Source: Alphaproteobacteria bacterium (GTDB lineage: Bacteria; Pseudomonadota; Alphaproteobacteria; RF32; CAG-239). From it: 7,566 nucleotides of DNA. Below the pieces are notes generated by a model. That model ran no database searches. It worked only from the letters and a program-made list of their open reading frames with translations, and was not told where the DNA came from. Positions 1 to 6,329 of the stretch are shown here, in pieces. Location: positions 1-7,566 of the forward strand of contig JAFUXW010000007.1 in the NCBI GenBank assembly GCA_017477035.1, given 5' to 3'. Position 1 is the first letter of the stretch; each line of letters starts with the position of its first letter. A program made the position numbers and the translations under genes.

Positions 1-247
1 CAGACGGTGCATTTCTTAAAACATCTTCGCGACAATTTCCGGCGGTTACACTATCATCTCTAACTCGCAAATTTACATCATTTACAGAAATCAAAGGTTC
101 AATATCATCAGTATTAACTTCATTTAATTCTTCAATCCACTTCAGAATTTTGTTAAATTCTTCTTTCGTCGACTCAATTTTATCCTTATCAACCTTTAGA
201 CGCGAAAGAAAAGCGACTCTCTCTACGGTTTTATTATCTATTGACAT
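1..247 (-). CDS. gatC: GatC, subunit C of Asp/Glu-tRNA amidotransferase (3' end cut off)
   Basis: I translated this frame by hand: it opens with ATG at 247 and runs off the left edge after 82 codons (start MSIDNKTVERVAFLSRLKVD). The helical N-terminus with the 'VAFLSRLKV' segment, the 'FNKILKWIEELNEVNTDDIEPL' style region and the terminal 'VLRNAPS' match the GatC family, usually about 95-100 residues, so roughly 13-18 residues are missing. GatC is the small subunit that holds GatA and GatB together in GatCAB, which converts Glu-tRNA(Gln) or Asp-tRNA(Asn) to the amidated form in the cytoplasm. An AGAGGG Shine-Dalgarno lies about 7 bases upstream of the ATG. The gene begins 17 bases after the sppA stop and is probably cotranscribed with it. 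gatA and gatB would be expected to follow outside the window, but this cannot be seen. Confidence 0.9.
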   Translation of the reverse strand, partial: MSIDNKTVERVAFLSRLKVDKDKIESTKEEFNKILKWIEELNEVNTDDIEPLISVNDVNLRVRDDSVTAGNCREDVLRNAPS

Positions 248-264
248 TATATACCCTCTTTTCT

Positions 265-2004
265 CTACATATTAATTTTGAATGGTAGCAACACAGTATC
301 ATACTGACAGCGTTTGAAAAGTTTTAAATAACGGATATCAACACCACTATAGCTGATTATTTTATTTACTCCCACATTACCATTTAAAATCAAATCACGC
401 AATTTTTCACTAAAACTCTTTTCTCGCGGATAAGTTATGATTTTAAATTTTTGTTTATCACTGATATTTCCTCTTTTTTTAGCCTCAATTAAAGCCTCGT
501 CAGGCCCTCCCAGTGCATCAATCAGACCTAATTTTAAAGCTTGACGTCCTGTCCATACCCTTCCTCTGGCTATTTTATCTATATCTTCGCTAAGCTTGCG
601 ATTTTCCATAACTTTTGCGGTAAAATCTTTATACACTTCATCAAGAGAAGTGTTGAAATTTTCTTTTTCTGAAGCCGAAAACGGAGTATTAAGGCTTAAA
701 ATACCAGCATTGTTTCCGATTTTTACCCCATCCCAGCTAATATTCAATTTTTCCCATAATTTACGAGCAATAAATTTACCGCCCAAAACTCCTATTGAGC
801 CGGTAATTGTCGTAGGTTCAGCGATAATATAATCTCCGGCTAATGAAATAAAGTATCCTCCGGAAGCTGCATATCCGGATTGAGATATTATAATCGGAAT
901 ATTTTTATTCTTTTTAAGCTGTTTCAAAGCAAAATATACCTCATCAGCTGCATTATAGCTCCCCCCTGGACTATCTATACGAACTATGATTGCTTTAAGA
1001 TTATCTATTTCTTCTATTTCTGCTAAGTCGGACAATACACTTTGACTACCTAATACGTATTCGCCATCAATGTCCGATGATGTTTCTCCGGTGTTGATAA
1101 TTCCATTCAAATTAAGATAAGCAATTGTTGGAATATCTCCGGTATTAGGATAAATTTGTGACGCATAATCTTCAATCGAAATGAAATTTTCAATTCCGTC
1201 TGCTTTTAATTTTTCTTCAATTTGCGGCAAATACATTAATTCATCAATCAAGCCGAATTTAAGTCCGTCTTCGGAAGAAATCGGCGCTTTATTGATTAAA
1301 TCGTCGATGTTATGCTCAAGCTTTCGATTATTTGTTATATCTGCTTTAATCTCGCTTATCAGTTCATTGCTTAAGTTTTGCATTTCTTCACGAAAAGGCG
1401 CAGACATTTTGTCATCGGTAAATGAATCCATCGCCGTTTTATATTGATAACGTGTGTAGAATTCGGCGTCAACCCCTATTTTTTCCATTAAATTTTTGAA
1501 AAAAGGAACTTCTATATTTATACCTGTAATACCTATGGAAGTATGAGGCTGCATATATATTTTATCAAAGAAAGTTGCCAGATAATACTCCTTATTTCCT
1601 TGCCCCAATGGTCCGAAACCTTGTGAAAACACATACGCAGGCTTTCCTGAAGATTTATAATTCATAATAGCTCTGGCCACGTCTTGAATTTGAGCCATTT
1701 CTAAATTGCTTATATCAATACGAGCAATCAATCCGTCTATGCGTTCATCAACTGCAGCAAGTTCAATAGCTCTCACTAGTTTGTTGAAACTCATACTCTG
1801 ACGATCCAAAATTTCATCAAGCAAATTATCCGTCGGAACTTCAGTAAAATTATGACTCATATCAATTGTAACCATGGTATGCGGTAAAATATAAACCCGA
1901 CGATTATTATACCACCCGATAACCAGTGCACTGATACCGCATATTATAACCATAGCTCCCAATACGGTACACAGTGATTTAATATATTTTCCGAACCTAC
2001 GCAT
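265..2004 (-). CDS. sppA: Signal peptide peptidase SppA, long (67K-type) S49 protease
   Basis: Membrane-anchored serine protease that degrades signal peptides after their release by signal peptidase. With the ATG at 2002-2004 it is 579 residues, close to the 618 of E. coli SppA and twice the short bacterial form. A membrane anchor lies at about residues 10-32 after a basic N-terminus (MRRFGKYIK). Two tandem S49 domains follow. The N-terminal half carries the general-base lysine K189 in 'YKTAMDSF' (E. coli K209 in 'YKSAVEPF'). The C-terminal half carries the nucleophile S381 in 'GYAASGGYFIS', preceded by 'RIDSPGGS' and followed by 'TITGSIGVLGG'. The dyad is therefore intact. The frame extends upstream to an ATG at 2034, but that start has no ribosome site and would add ten atypical residues, whereas 2004 has AAAGAG seven bases upstream. 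The gene overlaps the plsC end by 8 bases and ends in TAG. Residue numbers use the 2004 start. Confidence 0.93.
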   Translation of the reverse strand: MRRFGKYIKSLCTVLGAMVIICGISALVIGWYNNRRVYILPHTMVTIDMSHNFTEVPTDNLLDEILDRQSMSFNKLVRAIELAAVDERIDGLIARIDISNLEMAQIQDVARAIMNYKSSGKPAYVFSQGFGPLGQGNKEYYLATFFDKIYMQPHTSIGITGINIEVPFFKNLMEKIGVDAEFYTRYQYKTAMDSFTDDKMSAPFREEMQNLSNELISEIKADITNNRKLEHNIDDLINKAPISSEDGLKFGLIDELMYLPQIEEKLKADGIENFISIEDYASQIYPNTGDIPTIAYLNLNGIINTGETSSDIDGEYVLGSQSVLSDLAEIEEIDNLKAIIVRIDSPGGSYNAADEVYFALKQLKKNKNIPIIISQSGYAASGGYFISLAGDYIIAEPTTITGSIGVLGGKFIARKLWEKLNISWDGVKIGNNAGILSLNTPFSASEKENFNTSLDEVYKDFTAKVMENRKLSEDIDKIARGRVWTGRQALKLGLIDALGGPDEALIEAKKRGNISDKQKFKIITYPREKSFSEKLRDLILNGNVGVNKIISYSGVDIRYLKLFKRCQYDTVLLPFKINM

Positions 2005-2764
2005 TGTTATGCTCTTTCCACATCTGGGCCGCATGAGGATATTTTTTTACGGCTTCTTTGTTTAATTCGGCACATTTATTTTCTATGGCATTTTGCAATT
2101 CACTCATAAATTCTTCCTTTGTTTTTCCATCAGCACTGATTGCCGGCAAAAATTCGAATACAGCAGTTCCGGAATAGCGCAAAAAAGAATTTTTTGCCCA
2201 GAAAAAACCGGTGTTCACAGCTACAGGAACAACCGGAAGATGTAGATTTTCGGCCAAAAACATTATACCCGATTTATATCCTTTGGTTGTTCCGGGAAAA
2301 CAACGTGTTCCCTCAGGAAAAATAATTACGGGACGGCCGGTATCAGTTCTCTTTTTTACTTCGCTGAGCATATTTTTCATTGCACTAGCTCCACCTTTGC
2401 GGTTAACCGGAATCATACCGTAAAAATATTGTGTCCACCCGAAAAACGGCATAAACACCAATTCCTTTTTCAAAATATATGTTGTTGTAGGAACAAATTG
2501 AGTAAACGCATAAGTCTCTAATGCAGATTCGTGTTTGCACGCATATAAAACATTTTGATTTAATATATTTTCTTTTCCTCTTATTTCAAACTTTATACCT
2601 GCAAACAAATGAACCCAGAAAAGAGCTATCGGCATTATAATTTTATCCCAATAAAAAATTGTTGCTTTTTTTGGTAACAATGCTACTACAAGCTGAAATG
2701 TGCAACCTATAAACAAAGTTCCGAAATAGAAAAAGTTTGTTAAAAAAGACCTGATGTACAACAT
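1997..2764 (-). CDS. plsC: PlsC-like 1-acyl-sn-glycerol-3-phosphate acyltransferase
   Basis: Likely transfers an acyl chain to lysophosphatidic acid to make phosphatidic acid at the inner membrane. The protein has 255 residues, normal for the family. Hydrophobic segments lie at about 7-30 and 42-57. Acyltransferase block I is at H78 ('KHESALETYAF'), reading H-x4-E rather than the textbook H-x4-D. A Glu at this position also occurs, from memory, in other proteobacterial PlsC proteins. Block II is 'MIPVNRKGG' (117-125), block III is 'FPEGTR' (149-154) and block IV is 'LPVVPVAVNTG' (176-186). The start at 2764 is supported by a GAGGA Shine-Dalgarno that partly overlaps the preceding TAG stop (12-base gap). 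It sits in the order ftsE-ftsX-ydcF-plsC that I recognise from Alphaproteobacteria. The exact acyl acceptor cannot be proven from sequence; another lysophospholipid acyltransferase is possible. Confidence 0.87.
   Translation of the reverse strand: MLYIRSFLTNFFYFGTLFIGCTFQLVVALLPKKATIFYWDKIIMPIALFWVHLFAGIKFEIRGKENILNQNVLYACKHESALETYAFTQFVPTTTYILKKELVFMPFFGWTQYFYGMIPVNRKGGASAMKNMLSEVKKRTDTGRPVIIFPEGTRCFPGTTKGYKSGIMFLAENLHLPVVPVAVNTGFFWAKNSFLRYSGTAVFEFLPAISADGKTKEEFMSELQNAIENKCAELNKEAVKKYPHAAQMWKEHNNA
2012..2017 (-). promoter_or_regulatory. Ribosome binding site deciding the sppA start
   Basis: Read on the minus strand this is AAAGAG, seven bases before the ATG at 2004. It is only a moderate match to the anti-Shine-Dalgarno, but no comparable motif precedes the longer ATG at 2034. 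It lies inside the last codons of the upstream acyltransferase gene, so sppA translation is probably coupled to it. Confidence 0.5.
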
Positions 2765-2776
2765 TTTATATTTCCT

Positions 2777-3364
2777 CTATTTAAATAAATTTCTGAAAAC
2801 GACCACTAAATATTTGTTATATTCTCCGAATATCAATCTGAAAGTTCCCCAAGATTGCCACCAATAATTTGCAACTTTTTCAGAATAGACGGGGGTTACT
2901 TCTATTTTAAGAGGTAACCTATAAGCTTTTAATTCCGCTAAACTTCGAGGAATGTGATAGTTAGAAGTAATCAGACGAACCGATGAAATGTTATTTTTTT
3001 CAATCCATTCTTTCACTTCCCGAGCATTTTCTATCGTATTTGTCGCGTTATACCCCAGTTCAACTTTATCCGGATTTTTTATTGAAATATTTAATTTATT
3101 TGCAATTGCCGAAAGTGATGTATGTTTTTCAACACCAGATATAAAAAGATGTTCAGCCATATTATCATTTATCAAACTTACGGCTTTGGCAATTCTGTTT
3201 CTTCCTCCGGTCAAAACAACAATAGCATCTGTGTATTTTATGTCATAATCATTATATTCATTGATTTTTTGACCAAACCACATAAATCCGCAAAGCCAAG
3301 GCACAAAAATACAGTCAAATCCCAATAAGGCAATTAACATATATTTTTTCCATAGTTCAGACAT
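2777..3364 (-). CDS. YdcF-like DUF218 membrane-anchored protein
   Basis: A 195-residue protein of the DUF218 / YdcF-SanA family, whose members are tied to envelope integrity and vancomycin tolerance (SanA) or polysaccharide processing (ElyC); the reaction is not firmly established. A single N-terminal membrane segment spans about residues 9-30. It is followed by the family blocks 'DAIVVLTGG' (46-54), 'LFISGV' (73-78), 'ATNTIENA' (107-114) and 'LITSNYHIPRS' (131-141), with the acidic and His positions expected of the fold. The ATG chosen at 3364 overlaps the ftsX stop by one base (TAATG). A GTG at 3370 is an alternative: the nearest Shine-Dalgarno (GGAG, 3376-3379) is 5 bases from the GTG but 11 from the ATG, so the start is uncertain by two codons. 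It is cotranscribed with ftsX and plsC. An envelope role is inferred from context. Confidence 0.88.
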   Translation of the reverse strand: MSELWKKYMLIALLGFDCIFVPWLCGFMWFGQKINEYNDYDIKYTDAIVVLTGGRNRIAKAVSLINDNMAEHLFISGVEKHTSLSAIANKLNISIKNPDKVELGYNATNTIENAREVKEWIEKNNISSVRLITSNYHIPRSLAELKAYRLPLKIEVTPVYSEKVANYWWQSWGTFRLIFGEYNKYLVVVFRNLFK

Positions 3365-4272
3365 TAACACATTTTCTCCAATGACTTACGCACTGTATAA
3401 TATGCCGTTCCCATTGCATAAAGCAAAGAAAATAGCGGAGTAATCATCATTAAAAGCCAATGTCCGGTTGACAATCCGGCACTGTTTAACAGACCGCTGC
3501 CGGTAGAAATTCCGTATTTACTTACAAGTACAATACTCGGGATAGCAAATATTAAGCCTATGATTCCGGAAAAAAAGCCTATTTTAGCATAACTCTTTGC
3601 ATATTGTTTTGCAATATAATTATCCTGAGCTCCGATAATATGCAATATTTCTATTGAATTCATATTTATCCCTAAACTGGTGCGGGTGGAATAATAAATT
3701 GAAAAAGCGCAAATACCTATAACCATACACAAAACAGATAATGCCAATGTTTTCAGTGAACCAGCAAACTTAAGCAATCTATTAAGCCACAAACGATGAT
3801 TGTCAATTGATGCATTGGAGGTAACTTTATGAAGCCCTCTGGTCATTTCGTCATAATTTATTTCTGCATTTTCTTTAAGTTGAACATCTAATAATTGCGG
3901 TATCGGCAAAGTATTTATATCTACCTTATTACCAAGCCAAGGAGTCATTAGTCTTTCAACAGTTTTTTCGTCAATTACGTGAACACTTTTAACTCCTTTT
4001 GCGTTTTCCATAAACTGCAATACTTTATTTAGTTGTTCTTGAGTTTTATCAACATCTATTTTTTTATTTTCATCTTCAATCGGGCTTACTTGAATGGTTA
4101 TGGCGCCCAAAATATCCTTTTCCCAGCTCTTAACCATAGTATTTATTGCCATAACTATCGCCAACACTATAATAAATAAATACATATATATTGATGACAA
4201 AACACACACAAACACCGAGGTTTCTTCATCATCTGTCGGAATTTCGTTTTTACGCATTAATTCTCTGTGCAT
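3364..4272 (-). CDS. ftsX: Cell division protein FtsX, ABC-type permease subunit
   Basis: Integral membrane partner of FtsE. The FtsEX complex transmits ATP hydrolysis to periplasmic activators of septal peptidoglycan hydrolases and supports divisome assembly. The 302-residue protein has the FtsX layout: a short charged cytoplasmic N-terminus, TM1 at about 19-47, a periplasmic domain at about 48-170 of the size usual for Gram-negative FtsX, then TM2 (171-194), TM3 (231-252) and TM4 (272-294). The cytoplasmic loop 'EILHIIGAQDNYIAKQY' (208-224) matches the conserved coupling region that reads like 'xIRLVGATDxFI' in other FtsX proteins. I chose the ATG at 4272 because GGAG (4280-4283) is seven bases from it. 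The longer ATG at 4278 is only one base from that GGAG, too close to be used. The gene lies 12 bases behind ftsE and ends in the TAATG overlap with the DUF218 gene. Confidence 0.92.
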   Translation of the reverse strand: MHRELMRKNEIPTDDEETSVFVCVLSSIYMYLFIIVLAIVMAINTMVKSWEKDILGAITIQVSPIEDENKKIDVDKTQEQLNKVLQFMENAKGVKSVHVIDEKTVERLMTPWLGNKVDINTLPIPQLLDVQLKENAEINYDEMTRGLHKVTSNASIDNHRLWLNRLLKFAGSLKTLALSVLCMVIGICAFSIYYSTRTSLGINMNSIEILHIIGAQDNYIAKQYAKSYAKIGFFSGIIGLIFAIPSIVLVSKYGISTGSGLLNSAGLSTGHWLLMMITPLFSLLYAMGTAYYTVRKSLEKMC

Positions 4273-4279
4273 TATCATT

Positions 4280-4283
4280 CTCC
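4280..4283 (-). promoter_or_regulatory. Ribosome binding site deciding the ftsX start
   Basis: GGAG on the minus strand, seven bases before the ATG at 4272 and one base before the ATG at 4278. The spacing selects the shorter FtsX form beginning MHRELMRK. Confidence 0.65.
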
Positions 4284-4284
4284 G

Positions 4285-4986
4285 TTAAATTTTTTGCAAA
4301 GCCGGATACAATTTAGCTGTCCCGCCGGACAGATCAATTCTTTGGTAATTATAGGTAGATGTGAGGAGTTCATTATGGGTTGCTATAACAATTGTGGTCC
4401 CTACTTTATTAAGTTCAACAAACAATCGCATCAACTTATCTGCTATTTCAGCATCAACACTTCCGGTAGGCTCATCGGCAAATAAAATATCCGGACGATT
4501 AATAACTGCTCTGGCAATTGCCACACGTTGCTTTTCTCCTCCGGAAAGAGTGCTACAGGTTTTGTAAATGCTCTTGTGCATTTCTATCCAACGCAGAAGT
4601 TCAACAACCCTCTTATATATTTCCTTTTCATTCATTCCGCGGACTCTCAACGGCAAAGCAATATTATCATAAACGCTTAAATGCTCAAGTAATCTGAAAT
4701 CTTGGAAAACCACACCAATTCTTTGGCGCATTAAAGCCAAGGAATCACGATTGGAGAAATTAATATTATTTCCGAACACATTCAAAATCCCCTTATAAGG
4801 TTTTTTTATCAAATATAGCATACTTAATAACGTGGTTTTACCGGCGCCTGACTTTCCGGTAACAAAAGTAAAGTCTCCGGCTTGTAGGCTCAAAGAAACA
4901 TTTTTCAATACTTCATCTCCATCGTATCCGACCGAAACATTTTGCAACTCTATAATAGGTCGAGTATCGGTAACAATATCAGACAT
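4285..4986 (-). CDS. ftsE: Cell division ATP-binding protein FtsE
   Basis: Cytoplasmic ATPase of the FtsEX division complex. At 233 residues it is slightly longer than E. coli FtsE (222), with a ten-residue N-terminal lead before the ABC core. ABC motifs are complete: Walker A 'GKSGAGKT' (44-51), Q-loop Q95 in 'GVVFQDFRLL', signature 'LSGGE' (147-151), Walker B 'ILFADE' (167-172) and H-loop H204 in 'IATHNE'. The 'QDFRLL' and 'ADEPTG' surroundings are typical of FtsE and separate it from LolD, the nearest confusable family. The following ftsX settles the call. The D-loop reads 'GSVD', where FtsE usually has 'GNLD' or 'GNVD', a mild variant. The start at 4986 has a near-perfect AAGGAGGG upstream. 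It is the first gene of the leftward operon. Confidence 0.95.
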   Translation of the reverse strand: MSDIVTDTRPIIELQNVSVGYDGDEVLKNVSLSLQAGDFTFVTGKSGAGKTTLLSMLYLIKKPYKGILNVFGNNINFSNRDSLALMRQRIGVVFQDFRLLEHLSVYDNIALPLRVRGMNEKEIYKRVVELLRWIEMHKSIYKTCSTLSGGEKQRVAIARAVINRPDILFADEPTGSVDAEIADKLMRLFVELNKVGTTIVIATHNELLTSTYNYQRIDLSGGTAKLYPALQKI

Positions 4987-4989
4987 TTT

Positions 4990-4997
4990 CCCTCCTT
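4990..4997 (-). promoter_or_regulatory. Strong ribosome binding site of ftsE
   Basis: AAGGAGGG on the minus strand, three bases before the ATG at 4986 (four from its GGAGG core). It is the best Shine-Dalgarno in the window, consistent with ftsE being the leader gene, while later genes of the operon rely on weaker sites and coupling. Confidence 0.7.
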
Positions 4998-5016
4998 AAA
5001 CAACTACTTTGGTCAT

Positions 5017-5025
5017 AGTATATCA
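5017..5025 (-). promoter_or_regulatory. Predicted promoter (extended -10) of the ftsE operon
   Basis: Read leftward this is TGATATACT, an extended -10 (TGnTATACT against the consensus TGnTATAAT). The -35 position at the usual 17-base spacing (5040-5045) reads TATTTT and is weak, which an extended -10 can compensate. The start of transcription would be near 5010, giving a leader of about 24 bases that carries the ftsE Shine-Dalgarno. The call is by eye, in AT-rich DNA where -10-like hexamers are common. Confidence 0.45.
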
Positions 5026-5070
5026 ATATTGCGTTTAATAAAATATTTTTTTTAATTGCTTATCAATATT
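5021..5070. repeat. Exact 10-base direct repeat pair in the divergent promoter region
   Basis: TATCAATATT occurs at 5021-5030 and again at 5061-5070, start to start exactly 40 bases, close to four helical turns. The first copy overlaps the predicted leftward extended -10, and the second begins in the -35 and runs through the spacer of the predicted rightward promoter. It could be a pair of operator half-sites or a coincidence of AT-rich sequence. The span given runs from the start of the first copy to the end of the second. Confidence 0.4.
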
Positions 5071-5083
5071 TTTGGAATATAGT
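5056..5083 (+). promoter_or_regulatory. Predicted sigma70-type promoter of the zinc-ribbon/yqeY/dnaG run
   Basis: TTGCTT (5056-5061) and TATAGT (5078-5083) are separated by 16 bases and sit just upstream of the first rightward gene. Transcription would begin near 5090, leaving a very short leader of about 13 bases that holds the AGAGG site (5093-5097) five bases before the ATG at 5103. A T8 tract (5046-5053) directly upstream could act as an UP-like element. Predicted by eye only. Confidence 0.45.
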
Positions 5084-5102
5084 GTAAAAAAAAGAGGTTA
5101 AT

Positions 5103-5858
5103 ATGTTAATAAGTTGTCCAAAATGTAATTCCGTATACAATATTTCCGAAACTAGAGTACCGGTCGGAGGAAAAAAGTTTAAATGTGCTGAATGTGGTAA
5201 TATATGGATTGTTTTTCCTGAAGATGTTAAAAAAATTGAGCCGGAAGAAAAGAATATAAACATTGTTGATAGAGGAGATATAAGAAGAGAAAATGAAGAT
5301 ATCAATGCAATGTTCAGCCGATTGTCACACAATACAAAAAATCTGTTTACCGGAGAAAGTTCTGTTGATAAAATGTCAAAAATTGAGAAATTTAAACATT
5401 TCTGTTTAAACTTTTTTTCGGCATACACAATTATTGCATTTTTATTGGTTTTTAGTATAATTATGGGGCTTTATTTGGCTTACCAAAATCGATACAGTAT
5501 TGTTGCCAATATTCCTGAAATGGAAAAAATTTATGCTAAATTCGGTGTTGAAAGTGTATACAATGGGGAAAATATAATATTCCGCGATGTTCGCGTAAAG
5601 GAATTGGATTATAGCGATAGATTTACTGTTGAGATCAGCGGAAGATTGTTTAATAGCGGTAAAAATTCCACGAAAGTATTACCGGTAAAAGCTTCATTTA
5701 TTAACGATAAAGATGAAGTTGTAGATGAAATTACCGAACTTTTGCCTATGCAACCGCTAAGTCCGAATGCAAGTGTTTTATTCCGTATTGTTACGGATAG
5801 TCCGGACAGTTCGATTCGTAAGGTTAAATTAAGTTTAGAAGATATAACTGAAAAATAA
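5103..5858 (+). CDS. MJ0042-type zinc-ribbon protein with one membrane segment
   Basis: A 251-residue protein of unknown function. The N-terminus is a CxxC...CxxC zinc ribbon with C5, C8, C28 and C31 ('ISCPKCNSVYNI', 'KFKCAECGNIW'), the MJ0042 / zinc_ribbon_5 pattern in which a 'CP.C...Y.i' half is followed by 'v.C..C...W'. A charged linker (about 40-100) follows, then one hydrophobic segment at about 107-127. The C-terminal domain (about 155-250) resembles the DUF3426 type, with 'VEISGRLFNSG' and 'MQPLSPNASVLFRI' taking the places of the family's 'l.G.v.N.....' and 'l.pg....F'. The ribbon should face the cytoplasm and the C-terminal domain the periplasm. In Alphaproteobacteria such genes commonly sit divergent from ftsE, as here. 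A sensory or scaffold role at the envelope is only a guess. It is the first gene of the rightward run, with AGAGG five bases before the ATG. Confidence 0.85.
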   Translation: MLISCPKCNSVYNISETRVPVGGKKFKCAECGNIWIVFPEDVKKIEPEEKNINIVDRGDIRRENEDINAMFSRLSHNTKNLFTGESSVDKMSKIEKFKHFCLNFFSAYTIIAFLLVFSIIMGLYLAYQNRYSIVANIPEMEKIYAKFGVESVYNGENIIFRDVRVKELDYSDRFTVEISGRLFNSGKNSTKVLPVKASFINDKDEVVDEITELLPMQPLSPNASVLFRIVTDSPDSSIRKVKLSLEDITEK

Positions 5859-5871
5859 AGGAGTATAACAG

Positions 5872-6324
5872 ATGTTAAGAGATGATTTGCAAAACAGCTT
5901 AAAAGAAGCTATGAAAAATAAGGATATGAAAACAGTAAGTGCTGTGCGTTTGATTATTGCCGGTCAGAAAGAAAAAGATGTTGAAGCACGCGGTAAAGGT
6001 CTTGAAAAAGCCTCAGATACAGATTTATTAGCAATGATGCAAACGATGGTTAAACAGCGTAATGAATCAATTCGCATATACAAAGAAGGTAACCGTCAGG
6101 ATTTAGCAGACAAAGAACAAGATGAAATTGATGTTATAAGTCGTTTTCTGCCTAAACAGTTAAGTTCGGAAGAAATCGAAAATATTGTCAAGTCTTTAAT
6201 AAATGAAACAGGAGCTTCCGATATCAAAGATATGGGTAAAATTATGGGGGCATTGAAAGGCAAATATGCCGGACAAATGGATTTCGGTAGCGCATCTGCC
6301 ATTATAAAGAAACTTTTAGCTTAA
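5872..6324 (+). CDS. yqeY: YqeY-family (GatB tail-like) protein
   Basis: A 150-residue, fully helical, cytoplasmic protein of the GatB_Yqey family, normal in length. Family hallmarks are the opening 'LRDDLQNSLKEAMKNKD', the 'VSAVRLI' segment, 'VKQRNESIRIYKEGNRQDLA', 'EQDEIDVISRFLPKQLS', and a C-terminal half ending in 'MGKIMGALKGKYAGQMDFGSAS', which corresponds to the tRNA-binding tail domain of GatB. Free-standing YqeY proteins are thought to bind or assist tRNA, but no catalytic activity is established. AGGAG (5859-5863) lies eight bases before the ATG. The gene follows the zinc-ribbon gene by 13 bases and precedes dnaG by 5. A yqeY-dnaG pairing is widespread in bacteria and suggests cotranscription rather than a shared reaction. 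Confidence 0.92.
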   Translation: MLRDDLQNSLKEAMKNKDMKTVSAVRLIIAGQKEKDVEARGKGLEKASDTDLLAMMQTMVKQRNESIRIYKEGNRQDLADKEQDEIDVISRFLPKQLSSEEIENIVKSLINETGASDIKDMGKIMGALKGKYAGQMDFGSASAIIKKLLA

Positions 6325-6329
6325 AAGAG

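Noticed and set aside
248..264. A terminator between sppA and gatC
   Set aside because: The gap is only 17 bases, holds the gatC Shine-Dalgarno, and shows no inverted repeat followed by a T tract.
2005..2034. Ten-residue N-terminal extension of SppA from the ATG at 2034
   Set aside because: No Shine-Dalgarno precedes it, and it would increase the overlap with plsC to 38 bases. The start at 2004 gives a normal basic N-terminus before the anchor.
4273..4278. Two-residue extension of FtsX from the ATG at 4278
   Set aside because: The GGAG site is only one base away from this ATG, whereas its spacing to the ATG at 4272 is seven bases.
4987..5102. A riboswitch or small RNA in the divergent region
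   Set aside because: The region is only 116 bases and the inferred leaders are about 24 and 13 bases. I see no stable GC-containing hairpin, only T8 and A8 tracts that suit promoter DNA.
5063..5428. A 121-codon minus-strand open frame opposite the zinc-ribbon gene
   Set aside because: It lies antisense to a gene with clear family motifs, has no ribosome site, and its translation shows only low-complexity Ser/Phe/Leu typical of an antisense shadow.
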